A stretch of DNA of 64,000 bases, from positions 558,001-622,000 of the forward strand of contig JADKIY010000001.1 in NCBI GenBank assembly GCA_016722575.1, in the 5' to 3' direction. This DNA comes from Elusimicrobiota bacterium. GTDB lineage: Bacteria > Elusimicrobiota > Elusimicrobia > FEN-1173. Below the pieces are notes generated by a model, which saw nothing but the letters and a program-made list of their open reading frames with translations, was not told the DNA's origin and did not search any database. Both the position numbers and the translations under genes were made by a program. Positions 18,109 to 25,929 of this stretch are shown in pieces. Position 1 is the first letter of the stretch; every line of letters begins with the position of its first letter.

Positions 18109-19353
18109 ATGAGATATTTACTCGCCCTCGCCGCTCCGTTGTTTCTCTTCGCCTGTTCGAAACCCGATCCGACGAAATTTAATTTCAAAACCCACAACAT
18201 CGCCGAGAACGGGCGCGCCTACGGGATCGCGGTCGGTCCCGCCGGGGACGTGTACCAGGCCGGTAGCTCTGTGACGGGGCGGTATATTCCGGGCGGCCCA
18301 ATCAACGGTTCTCTTTGGATCGGGCATTGGTCCCCGGACCTTCGTTTGCTCAACGCCCGATCCATCGACGGATTGTTCCCGGGCCAGGACGCCGCCTATG
18401 GCGTGGCGACCGATCCGGCGGGGAACGTCTATGTCGTGGGATTCGTCGCCGTCTTGAGCGGGGGCGAAGCCCTCTGGGTCGGGAAGTTCGATCGAAGCCT
18501 CAACCCCCTCCAATCCTTCACGGGCCAGAGGGGCGTCGAGGGTCAACGGAAATACGGCCAAACCATCGTCGTGGGATCGGAGGGAAACGTCTTTGTGGGC
18601 GGCTGGGTGGGCTACCGGCCATCGGAGGCCAACGAGGCTCTGGGCGAAAACGTGGCCCATTACGGCCGGGGCCAAATCCCCTGGCTGGCGAAATTCACGT
18701 CGGAGTTGACGCCGCTCAACGAGGTTTTTCGGGACGACGCCGGGAGCGGGCCCCAGCGGGTTTGCGCCCTGGCCCCGGACCCGGCGGGGGGCGTCTACGC
18801 GGCGGGCGCCATATCCAGCCGCTCAACGTCGGGGGAACGGCGCTGGTGGGTGGCCCACTACGACCGAAACCTTGTTCTCCTCGGCGAATACGCCAGTCCG
18901 GCGGGGGGGGATTTCGAAGCCCGGGGCGTGGTGCTGGCCGAAGACGGGAGTCTTTGGTTGACGGGTCACGAGGGGCAACACGGTTTTGTCGCCCATTTGT
19001 CGGGGGACCTCAAGGTCTTGTCCCATCGGTATTTTGAACCCAAACCCCTGCGGGCGGCCCCGGTGGTTCGCCCCTTGGGACTCGCCTTGGCTCCCGGCGG
19101 CCTCTGGCTGGCGGGGTTTTTAACGGAGATGGACCGGAACCGGGACGACGAACCCCAAAGCGCCTTCCTGGCCCAAATCCCCCTGGAGGAGGGCGCCCCT
19201 CTCTCCATGGATTACGTGCGCACCGAGGGCGATCGCACCTTCGGCTGGGGCGTGGCCGCGGACAAAGACGGGAACGCTTTTGTTTCCGGCACCTTTCACC
19301 GGGAACGGGACCGGTTCGACCCGTTGCTCGCCCGGGCCCCCGCCCGTCGATAA
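18109..19353 (+). CDS. Lipoprotein with SBBP-type beta-propeller repeats
   Basis: A 414-residue protein with a lipoprotein signal ending LFLFAC (Cys16). The mature part has repeated units of the form G-hydrophobic-A-x-DPAGNVYVVG, seen at about residues 36-50, 102-118, 152-165, 224-240 and 378-395, typical of SBBP/NHL-like propellers. AGGATGG precedes the ATG. It follows pbpC by 31 nt and is probably in the same operon. A surface or periplasmic binding role is likely; the ligand is unknown. Confidence 0.72.
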   Translation: MRYLLALAAPLFLFACSKPDPTKFNFKTHNIAENGRAYGIAVGPAGDVYQAGSSVTGRYIPGGPINGSLWIGHWSPDLRLLNARSIDGLFPGQDAAYGVATDPAGNVYVVGFVAVLSGGEALWVGKFDRSLNPLQSFTGQRGVEGQRKYGQTIVVGSEGNVFVGGWVGYRPSEANEALGENVAHYGRGQIPWLAKFTSELTPLNEVFRDDAGSGPQRVCALAPDPAGGVYAAGAISSRSTSGERRWWVAHYDRNLVLLGEYASPAGGDFEARGVVLAEDGSLWLTGHEGQHGFVAHLSGDLKVLSHRYFEPKPLRAAPVVRPLGLALAPGGLWLAGFLTEMDRNRDDEPQSAFLAQIPLEEGAPLSMDYVRTEGDRTFGWGVAADKDGNAFVSGTFHRERDRFDPLLARAPARR

Positions 19354-19390
19354 AACCGATCCCCTTCCGTCCCTTTGGTAGAATGACCCC

Positions 19391-20236
19391 ATGGGCCGGT
19401 CCCTTCGCTTGCCGCTTTTTCTTTTTGGATTCCTTCCAATCACCGCTTCCCTCCGGGCGGAATCGTACCCCTGGTCCCACGCCGTTGAGGGCGGGACGAT
19501 CCAGTCCCGGTTTCAACCCCCCCGGGGAACGGCTCGACTTTCACCGCCGGTGAATTCTTTCGGGGCCTGGCTCCAAGGCTTGCCGTTAAAACCCGGTCGC
19601 CCTCCGGTTCACCTGTATGACGGGTCCCTCAAAAATCGGCAGGACCTCCACGCGGCCGTGGTGGACATCTCCGTCGGGAACAAGGATTTGCAACAGTGCG
19701 CCGACGCCGTCATTCGCCTTCGGGCCGAATACCTCCACGCGGCGGGCCGGGACGCGGACGTTTGTTTTCGATTCACCAACGGCGATCCCTGCCCCTGGTC
19801 GCGATGGTCCGGGGGCGATCGGCCCTCGGCCCTGGGTTCCCGGGTGGCCTGGTTCCACCGGGCTTCCACGGACACCTCCCGGGCTTCCTTTGAAAATTAC
19901 CTGTTCACCCTTTTTCGCTGGGCGGGAACCTTGTCCCTCAGCCGGGAACTCGCGGCGGTCCCCAGCGGACGGCCGCCGGAAATCGGCGATGTTTATATTC
20001 AGGGCGGCTCCCCCGGCCACGCGGTGATCGTCGCGGACGCCGCCCGGGGACGGGACGGGTCGACGTGGGTGATCCTTCTTCAAAGCTACATGCCCGCCCA
20101 GGAAATTCACGTGCTGAGAAATCCCGACACGGGGGCCCCCTGGTTTCCGGCCCCGGCCGACGGGTCCATGAACTCGCCCCAATGGGAATTCCCGGCCCAT
20201 TCGCTGAAACGGTTTTCAGAACATGGCTGCCCTTAA
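19391..20236 (+). CDS. Secreted DUF4846 protein
   Basis: A 281-residue protein with a signal peptide (about residues 1-22). The region VHLYDGSLKNRQDLHAAV through VGNKDLQQCADAVIRLRAEY (about 75-115) and the later GDVYIQGGSPGHAVIVAD segment (about 198-215) match the DUF4846 family as I know it, whose members are exported and of unknown function. The last 14 nt overlap mutY. The conserved His and Asp in the GHAVIVAD segment suggest an enzyme, but this is conjecture. Confidence 0.75.
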   Translation: MGRSLRLPLFLFGFLPITASLRAESYPWSHAVEGGTIQSRFQPPRGTARLSPPVNSFGAWLQGLPLKPGRPPVHLYDGSLKNRQDLHAAVVDISVGNKDLQQCADAVIRLRAEYLHAAGRDADVCFRFTNGDPCPWSRWSGGDRPSALGSRVAWFHRASTDTSRASFENYLFTLFRWAGTLSLSRELAAVPSGRPPEIGDVYIQGGSPGHAVIVADAARGRDGSTWVILLQSYMPAQEIHVLRNPDTGAPWFPAPADGSMNSPQWEFPAHSLKRFSEHGCP

Positions 20237-21338
20237 AGCCGAATTTTTTCGTACGCGGCTACTGGCCTGGTACAAAAAGCACGGCCGCCACGACCTCCCC
20301 TGGCGGCGGGGGTTTCGGTCGCTTCGCGACCGCCCGCCGTCCTTGAGCTCTGGGAAAGGGCGGTCGGGCCCGGATCCGTACCGAATCCTGGTATCGGAGC
20401 TCATGCTCCAGCAAACCGGGGTCCAAACGGTCATTCCCTATTTTCACCGATTCTTAAAAAGGTTTCCAACTTTTAAGATTCTGGCCCGGGCCCCCCAGGA
20501 AAAAGTCCTGGAGCGTTGGTCCGGACTGGGCTACTACGCCCGGGCGCGGAATCTGCAAAAGGCCGCCCAAAAAATCGTCGCGGAACACGCCGGGCGCTTG
20601 CCCCGCACCCGGGCGGAGGTGGAGGACCTCCCCGGAGTGGGGCCTTACACCGCCGGCGCCCTCTTATCTTTTGCCTACGATCAGCCCGAGGCCCTGGTGG
20701 ACGGAAACGTCATCCGGGTTCTGTCCCGGGTCTATGGAATACGCCGGAACACGAAAGAGCCCCCGGTCCTTAAGAAAATTTGGGATTTGGCCCGGACGTT
20801 GGTGCCGCCCGATGGCGCGCGACATTTTAATTCGGCCCTCATGGACCTGGGGGCCACGGTGTGCAAACCCGCGAGTCCCGATTGCGCGGTTTGCCCCCTG
20901 GCCGCCCGGTGTTGGGCGAACCGGAAAGGTCGTCCATCGGACCTCCCCGTGGTCGGGGCCGATGGTCCGAAAAAACTACTGCACATCCACGCGGCCATCG
21001 TCGAGAAAGGCGGCCGATGGCTCCTGCGCCGCCGCCCGGCCACGGGCCTTTACGCGGGGCTCTGGGAGTTCCCGGGGTTGGAATTTAAAGATCCTCCGCC
21101 GACGGCCCAGGTGGCTCGTTTTCTTCGGGACCGATTCAACGCCGCCCCCTCTTCGCCCCGACCCCTGGCCGCCCTGCGGCACACCCTGTCCCACCGGGAG
21201 ATCGTCGTGCATCCCTGGCGTTGCACGCTGGAAAAAACGGCTGGGGGAAACCGATGGTTCCCCGCCAAGGACATCAATCGCCTGGCCATTTCCAGTTTAA
21301 CCCGCCGCGTGTGGCAACAGGTCCGATTCCATGTCTGA
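20223..21338 (+). CDS. mutY: A/G-specific adenine glycosylase
   Basis: A 371-residue DNA repair enzyme. The catalytic Glu lies in VSELMLQQTGVQTV (about residues 57-70), the helix-hairpin-helix in EDLPGVGPYTAGAL with the catalytic Asp in ALVDGNVIRVLSR (about 135-172), and the four cluster cysteines in the C-x6-C-x2-C-x5-C pattern (about 217-233). The C-terminal NUDIX-like domain ends with an LRHTLSHREI segment equivalent to the 8-oxoG-sensing FSH loop. It removes adenine opposite 8-oxoguanine. An insertion of about 17 residues between LPWR and DPYR is unusual. It overlaps both neighbours by a few bases. Confidence 0.95.
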   Translation: MAALKAEFFRTRLLAWYKKHGRHDLPWRRGFRSLRDRPPSLSSGKGRSGPDPYRILVSELMLQQTGVQTVIPYFHRFLKRFPTFKILARAPQEKVLERWSGLGYYARARNLQKAAQKIVAEHAGRLPRTRAEVEDLPGVGPYTAGALLSFAYDQPEALVDGNVIRVLSRVYGIRRNTKEPPVLKKIWDLARTLVPPDGARHFNSALMDLGATVCKPASPDCAVCPLAARCWANRKGRPSDLPVVGADGPKKLLHIHAAIVEKGGRWLLRRRPATGLYAGLWEFPGLEFKDPPPTAQVARFLRDRFNAAPSSPRPLAALRHTLSHREIVVHPWRCTLEKTAGGNRWFPAKDINRLAISSLTRRVWQQVRFHV

Positions 21339-22533
21339 CCGTCCCTCGAAATCCAAATTCCTCCTCGGGCCCGTTCAAAAAGCCCTCCGGGAGGAGGGCA
21401 TCGACGGTTGGCTGCTTTATTTTTTCCAAGGCAACGACCCGCTGGCCCTTCGACTTCTTCGGGTGCCCCCAAAAAAGTTTTTCACCCGCCGCTGGTACTA
21501 CTTCGTGCCGGGCCGGGGCGCGCCCGTTAAATTGGTTCACCGCATCGAGCCCGACGCCCTCGATCACTTGCCGGGGCAAACTCTTTCCTACGCTTCCTGG
21601 CGGGAGCTGGAAGCGGGCCTGGGCCGGGCCGTTCGGGGCGCACGTCGAGTCGCCATGCAATATTCCCCAAAAAACGCGGTACCCACCCTTTCCCGGGTCG
21701 ACGCCGGCACGGTGGAACTCGTGCGCTCCCTGGGCCCCCGGGTCGTATCCTCCGGCGATTTGGTTCAGCGGTTCGAGTCGGTTTTAGCGCCCCGCCAATG
21801 GGAACAACACCGGACCACGGCCCGGCATCTTCATCAAATAATTCTCAAGGCTTTTGATTTCATCGCCCGTTCCGTTCGAGCGAAGGTGAGAACCACGGAG
21901 TTCGACGTTCAGCGTTTCATCCTTCGGGAGTACGTCCGCCGAGGTTTGGTGACCAACGCCGACCCCATCGTGGCGATCAATAAGAACAGCGCCCAACCCC
22001 ACTACGCACCGACCTCGGTTCGGCACTCGCCCATCAAAAAAGGCGATTGGGTCCTGTTGGACATCTGGGCAAAGCCCAAGGGCCCCGACGCGGTCTACGC
22101 CGATATCACCTGGTGCGGTTTCGTCGGGAAGAAGACGCCGGAGAAATACGAGCGGATTTTTCAAATCGTCCGCCGGGCCCGGGACGCGGCCGTGGAGTTC
22201 GTCTCGAAGCGGCTCAAGGCGGGGAAAGCGGTTTATGGTTGGGAAGTGGACCGCGCCGCCCGGTCGGTCATTGAACGGGCCGGTTACGGCAAAGAGTTCA
22301 TTCACCGCACCGGCCACTCCATCGGCACCGAGGACCACGCCAACGGCGCCAACATGGACGGCCTGGAGACCCGGGAGCTCCGCCACATTTTGCCAGGCAC
22401 CCTATTCTCTATTGAGCCAGGGATTTATTTAGAGAATTTTGGTGTTCGAAGTGAGATCAATGTTTTTATTGATGGAATCAAGCCGGTAATTACAGGGGGT
22501 CCCGTTCAATGCCGAGCAGTAGAAATTTTTTGA
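21331..22533 (+). CDS. M24 family metallopeptidase (Xaa-Pro peptidase-like)
   Basis: A 400-residue cytosolic peptidase with a creatinase-like N-terminal domain (1-150) and an M24 catalytic domain. All five metal ligands are visible: Asp in LLDIWAK (about 244), Asp in YADITW (about 256), His in HRTGHSIG (about 328), Glu in FSIEPGIY (about 365) and Glu in RSEINVFI (about 379). It overlaps mutY by 8 nt. The first 1,060 nt have the high GC of the neighbourhood, but from about 22400 the gene becomes AT-rich with different codons while staying in frame and complete, so its last 45 codons seem to belong to the adjacent foreign island. Confidence 0.88.
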   Translation: MSDRPSKSKFLLGPVQKALREEGIDGWLLYFFQGNDPLALRLLRVPPKKFFTRRWYYFVPGRGAPVKLVHRIEPDALDHLPGQTLSYASWRELEAGLGRAVRGARRVAMQYSPKNAVPTLSRVDAGTVELVRSLGPRVVSSGDLVQRFESVLAPRQWEQHRTTARHLHQIILKAFDFIARSVRAKVRTTEFDVQRFILREYVRRGLVTNADPIVAINKNSAQPHYAPTSVRHSPIKKGDWVLLDIWAKPKGPDAVYADITWCGFVGKKTPEKYERIFQIVRRARDAAVEFVSKRLKAGKAVYGWEVDRAARSVIERAGYGKEFIHRTGHSIGTEDHANGANMDGLETRELRHILPGTLFSIEPGIYLENFGVRSEINVFIDGIKPVITGGPVQCRAVEIF

Positions 22534-22590
22534 ATTGTATTCCGTTTACTAACAAATGTTTTCAGGAAATTTTTAATTAGAATCAATCGG

Positions 22591-22619
22591 TTGATCTTAT
22601 TTTGTTTGCATTGTATAAT
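22591..22619 (+). promoter_or_regulatory. Strong sigma70-type promoter of the island ATPase
   Basis: TTGATC (22591-22596) and a perfect TATAAT (22614-22619) are separated by exactly 17 nt. Transcription would start near 22626, giving a leader of only about 14 nt before the ATG at 22640, with no clear ribosome binding site. Confidence 0.7.
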
Positions 22620-22641
22620 AAGATTAGTTAAATGATCTTAT
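22593..22641 (+). repeat. Three GATCTTAT-type half-sites around the promoter
   Basis: GATCTTAT occurs at 22593-22600 and again at 22634-22641 across the start codon, and its inverse AATAAGAT lies at 22617-22624 overlapping the -10 box. The first and second copies form an 8-bp inverted repeat. This arrangement is that of a repressor operator covering the promoter and start, or of a short 5' hairpin. Confidence 0.45.
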
Positions 22642-24049
22642 GAGGGAAATTCCGAAAGAACAAATAATTCGCCGAATCCAGGCAGAAAATATTTGGTGGG
22701 GTTTAAAACACCAAATCAACGATACATTTTATGGCATGCGACGAAGAGCGTATTTCAAACTATTTATGCCGCTCGTTGAAAAATTGAATGTAAAAAGAGC
22801 AGTTGTCCTAATGGGTCCGAGACGTGTAGGAAAAACCGTCATGATCCATCAGGCGGTACAACAGCTAATTGAAACGGGAATTGATCCGAGGCAGATTTGC
22901 TACATCTCCGTTGATGCGCCATTGTTTAATGAGTGTGGACTGGATGATTTTATAGAACTTTTTGAAAGTGCCAGTGGTGCAGATTTAAAATCAAAGCAAG
23001 CTTTTCTTTTCCTAGACGAAATTCAGTATCTCCGTAATTGGGAAACTCAATTAAAGAACTTGGTGGACACAAAACCCAATATTCGGTTTGTTGCCTCAGG
23101 TTCCGCCGCCGCGGCGCTGCGCTTAAAAAGTCTTGAATCGGGAGCCGGCAGATTCACGGAATTCCTATTGCCGCCGCTGACATTTCACGAATATTTGGAC
23201 CTCTTGGAAAAAAATGTATTGGTCAAGCACAATGAGGAAACAGATTGGTTCGAAACAAATGACATTAATAACTTAAATTCTGAATTCATGAGTTACCTTA
23301 ATTTCGGAGGGTACCCCGAAGCAATATTCTCTGAGGCGATCCGCGCAGACCCAGCGAGATTTATTAAGAGTGACATCGTTGATAAAGTTCTTCTCCGGGA
23401 TCTCCCCGGATTGTATGGCATACAAGATATTCAAGAATTGAATTATTTGTTCACAACGCTGGCGTTCAACACCGCCAACGAAGTATCCCTTGAGGGGTTG
23501 GCAGAAAAGTCGGGAGTGGCGAAAAATACCATCAAACGATATATCGACTATTTGGAAGCGGCCTTTCTAATTAAAGTGGTCCACAAAATTTCACATAATG
23601 CACGTCGATTCCAACGTGCAACGTCATTTAAAGTTTATTTAACCAACCCATCCATTCGAAGCGCTCTTTTCTCTGCTATTGAAATCGATGATCCTGCCAT
23701 GGGCTATCTTGCGGAAACCGGGATATTTTCTCAATGGTTTCATAATACATCGGATGTCCTATATTACGCGCGCTGGAAAGACGGGGAAGTCGATATCGTG
23801 AGTTTAGACCACAAGCAAAAACCAAGATGGGCTGTTGAAGTGAAATGGAGTGACCGGTGTGTCGATAACCTCAGTGATCTCAAGAATGTATTGAACTTCT
23901 GCAAATGGAACAAACTCAGTGAAATTGCGGTTACAACAAGGACGGCAACAGTTTTCAAGCATGTGGATCAGCTCCGCATTAAATTTATTCCAACGGCATT
24001 GTATTGCTACACCGTTGGACATAATTTAGTTAATCGACTACAACAATAG
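22640..24049 (+). CDS. AAA-type ATPase with DUF4143 C-terminus
   Basis: A 469-residue protein. Walker A reads GPRRVGKTVM (about residues 59-68), Walker B is FLFLDEIQYL (about 120-129), and a sensor-like ASGSAAAAL follows (about 153-162). A winged-helix region (about 285-330) precedes a C-terminal DUF4143/restriction-endonuclease-like domain (DGEVDIVSLDHKQKPRWAVEVKW, about 378-400), where Asp, Glu and the E-V-K triad could be nuclease-type residues. Such ATPases are frequent in horizontally moved DNA and their cellular role is unclear. The gene is strongly AT-rich compared with everything around it, which indicates transfer from another lineage. Confidence 0.82.
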   Translation: MREIPKEQIIRRIQAENIWWGLKHQINDTFYGMRRRAYFKLFMPLVEKLNVKRAVVLMGPRRVGKTVMIHQAVQQLIETGIDPRQICYISVDAPLFNECGLDDFIELFESASGADLKSKQAFLFLDEIQYLRNWETQLKNLVDTKPNIRFVASGSAAAALRLKSLESGAGRFTEFLLPPLTFHEYLDLLEKNVLVKHNEETDWFETNDINNLNSEFMSYLNFGGYPEAIFSEAIRADPARFIKSDIVDKVLLRDLPGLYGIQDIQELNYLFTTLAFNTANEVSLEGLAEKSGVAKNTIKRYIDYLEAAFLIKVVHKISHNARRFQRATSFKVYLTNPSIRSALFSAIEIDDPAMGYLAETGIFSQWFHNTSDVLYYARWKDGEVDIVSLDHKQKPRWAVEVKWSDRCVDNLSDLKNVLNFCKWNKLSEIAVTTRTATVFKHVDQLRIKFIPTALYCYTVGHNLVNRLQQ

Positions 24050-24111
24050 AACGACGGCTAGAAATTAGCACAAGCCACCACCACGGAACTTTCTGATATG
24101 TTTGGTGTCAT

Positions 24112-24132
24112 CTGGGGTAGGAACCACCCCAG
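24112..24132 (+). promoter_or_regulatory. Hairpin touching the ribosome binding site of the VWA gene
   Basis: CTGGGGT (24112-24118) pairs perfectly with ACCCCAG (24126-24132) around the loop AGGAACC. The 3' arm ends inside the AGGAGG ribosome binding site (24131-24136) of the gene starting at 24142. It could modulate translation, or be the terminator or boundary scar of the AT-rich island. Confidence 0.4.
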
Positions 24133-24141
24133 GAGGCTGTC

Positions 24142-25257
24142 ATGAAAAAGATTCTCGCCCTCGTTTTAAGCGTCTTCTCGCTCCCCCTTTACGCCCATCC
24201 CGTCGATCCGCGTCCCGATAAGCCGTTGGTCCAATTGGCGCTCCTGCTGGACACTTCCAACAGCATGGACGGGTTGATCGACCAAGCCAAATCCCAGCTC
24301 TGGCGCATCGTCAACGACCTGGCCGGGGCCCGTTGCCGGGGCTACGCTCCCCGGATCGAAGTGGCCCTCTACGAATACGGCAACGCCGGCCTGCCGGCCG
24401 GGGAACGTTACCTCCGGCAAGTGGTGTCTTTCACCGGCGATTTGGACCGCATTTCGGAAAAACTCTTCGGGCTTCGCACCAACGGCGGCGAGGAATACTG
24501 CGGCGCGGTCATCAACGACGCCGTCAAAAACCTTCCCTGGGACACCCGGTCTTCCACCTATAAAACTCTCTTCATCGCCGGCAACGAACCCTTCACCCAA
24601 GGGGAGGTGAGCTACCGGGACGCCATTCAGCGGGCCGTGGGCCGGGACATCCTGGTCAACACCATCTTCTGCGGCGACCGCCGGGAAGGGATTGAAACGT
24701 CCTGGGCCAACGGCGCGGAACGCGGCCGGGGCGCCTACCTGACCATCAACCAGGACCAGCAAATCGCGGTGATGCGCAGCCCCTACGACGATGAAATCGA
24801 GCGCCTGGGCCGGGCGTTGAACGACACCTACGTCTACTACGGGTCCCGGGGCCGGGAAGCCGCCCAGCGCCGCGCCTTGGCGGACGAAGGCGCCGTGGCC
24901 GCGGCGCCCGCCGGGGCGGCGGTCGAACGGTCGCTTTACAAATCCAAAGGCCAATACGCCGAATCCATGAACAGCGTGGACGCTGTGAGCGGCGTGGCCG
25001 GCGGCACCCTCAAGGCGGGGGAACTTAAGAAGGACGACCTCCCCGCCGAATTAAGGGAAAAAGGCGATAAAGAGTTGGAGGAAGCCCTGCGGGCCAAGGG
25101 CGCGGAGCGGGAACAGATTCAAAAGCAATTGAACGCCCTGGGATCCAAGCGGCAATCCTTCCTGTCGAAAAAATCCGCGGGGAACAAGGACAGCCTGGAC
25201 CAGGCGGTCCTGAACGCGGTCCGGTCCCAGGCGTCTAAATTCGGGTTCACCTTCTAA
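24142..25257 (+). CDS. Secreted von Willebrand factor type A protein
   Basis: A 371-residue protein with a signal peptide (about residues 1-18) and a VWA domain from about 30. The metal-ion-dependent adhesion site is DTSNSMDG (DxSxS, about 37-44), with the Thr/Gly element RTNGGEEYCG (about 112-121) and a later Asp. The C-terminal 130 residues are charged and helical (KELEEALRAKGAEREQIQKQL) and may form a coiled coil. AGGAGG precedes the ATG. The function is probably adhesion or complex assembly in the periplasm. GC content is back to the genomic norm and a strong terminator follows. Confidence 0.85.
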   Translation: MKKILALVLSVFSLPLYAHPVDPRPDKPLVQLALLLDTSNSMDGLIDQAKSQLWRIVNDLAGARCRGYAPRIEVALYEYGNAGLPAGERYLRQVVSFTGDLDRISEKLFGLRTNGGEEYCGAVINDAVKNLPWDTRSSTYKTLFIAGNEPFTQGEVSYRDAIQRAVGRDILVNTIFCGDRREGIETSWANGAERGRGAYLTINQDQQIAVMRSPYDDEIERLGRALNDTYVYYGSRGREAAQRRALADEGAVAAAPAGAAVERSLYKSKGQYAESMNSVDAVSGVAGGTLKAGELKKDDLPAELREKGDKELEEALRAKGAEREQIQKQLNALGSKRQSFLSKKSAGNKDSLDQAVLNAVRSQASKFGFTF

Positions 25258-25277
25258 TCGGACACCACGAGGCAACG

Positions 25278-25311
25278 CGCGCGGCCCCCGTTGAAAAACG
25301 GGGGCCGCGCG
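25278..25311 (+). terminator. Terminator of the VWA gene
   Basis: A perfect 15-bp stem (25278-25292 with 25297-25311) closed by a GAAA tetraloop, starting 20 nt after the stop codon and followed by TTT. This is the clearest intrinsic terminator-like structure in the window. Confidence 0.8.
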
Positions 25312-25342
25312 TTTCCCGGAAGGGGTCGGCGGCCCGGTCCCT

Positions 25343-25366
25343 ATCCGGAGGGGTAGAAATCCGGAT
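25343..25366. repeat. Short palindrome upstream of the 160-aa secreted protein gene
   Basis: ATCCGGA (25343-25349) and TCCGGAT (25360-25366) form an inverted repeat with a 10-nt spacer, 10 nt upstream of a -10-like TAAAAT (25376-25381). This position suits an operator, but the evidence is only the symmetry. Confidence 0.3.
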
Positions 25367-25419
25367 TTAAAAGGGTAAAATCCACGAAGAAAAAATCGGC
25401 GTCTCGAAAGGAACCACCC

Positions 25420-25902
25420 ATGGGACATAAGACGGTATTGGCGGGAGCCTGCCTGCTTCTCGTGGGGGTCGGAGGAGGGAGCGTGGACGCGAAGAATTTA
25501 AAGGCTCATGCAAGATCAATGGCAGGGATCGCCGAAGACATTGCAGCGCTTAAAGGGGATTTTCCGCAGTTGTCCGACTTTTCCCCGCAAAAGCATTGGA
25601 ATGTGGACCGCCTGTCGATTGAATACGCCTTCCGCACGCACACGCCGCGTCATTCCGGCGGATGGACGGCCGCGGTCCCCTCCCCCGACGACGACGGTCT
25701 GTGGTTCTACATCGATCTCCACGACCCGGCCTCAACGGCCCAAATCCACACCCAACCCATGGAACCTTCCCGTTGTTTAAACGGTCGGCGCGTGACTTTC
25801 CTGATTCTGGAGGGAGGGGCAACAAAATCGGTCCGATCGTCCCTGGCGGCAATTCTTGAAAAACACGGCGTTAAATTCTGTGAGGAGAAGGAGCGGCTCT
25901 AA
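25420..25902 (+). CDS. Small secreted protein, unknown
   Basis: A 160-residue protein with a signal peptide (about residues 1-24). AAAGGAA precedes the ATG. The mature part is mixed alpha/beta with two cysteines (about 123 and 153) that could form a disulfide, and a Trp/Asp-rich central stretch (PSPDDDGLWFYIDLHDP). I recognise no family. It is convergent with the pectate-lyase-like gene and shares a palindromic terminator with it. Confidence 0.6.
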   Translation: MGHKTVLAGACLLLVGVGGGSVDAKNLKAHARSMAGIAEDIAALKGDFPQLSDFSPQKHWNVDRLSIEYAFRTHTPRHSGGWTAAVPSPDDDGLWFYIDLHDPASTAQIHTQPMEPSRCLNGRRVTFLILEGGATKSVRSSLAAILEKHGVKFCEEKERL

Positions 25903-25908
25903 ACCGTC

Positions 25909-25929
25909 GGGACGCCCCCGGGGCGTTCC
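25909..25929. terminator. Palindromic bidirectional terminator
   Basis: A near-perfect palindrome centred on 25919 in the gap between two convergent genes, with 9 of 10 pairs plus one G:T on the plus strand. It lies directly after one stop codon and against the other. No T-run follows. Confidence 0.45.
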
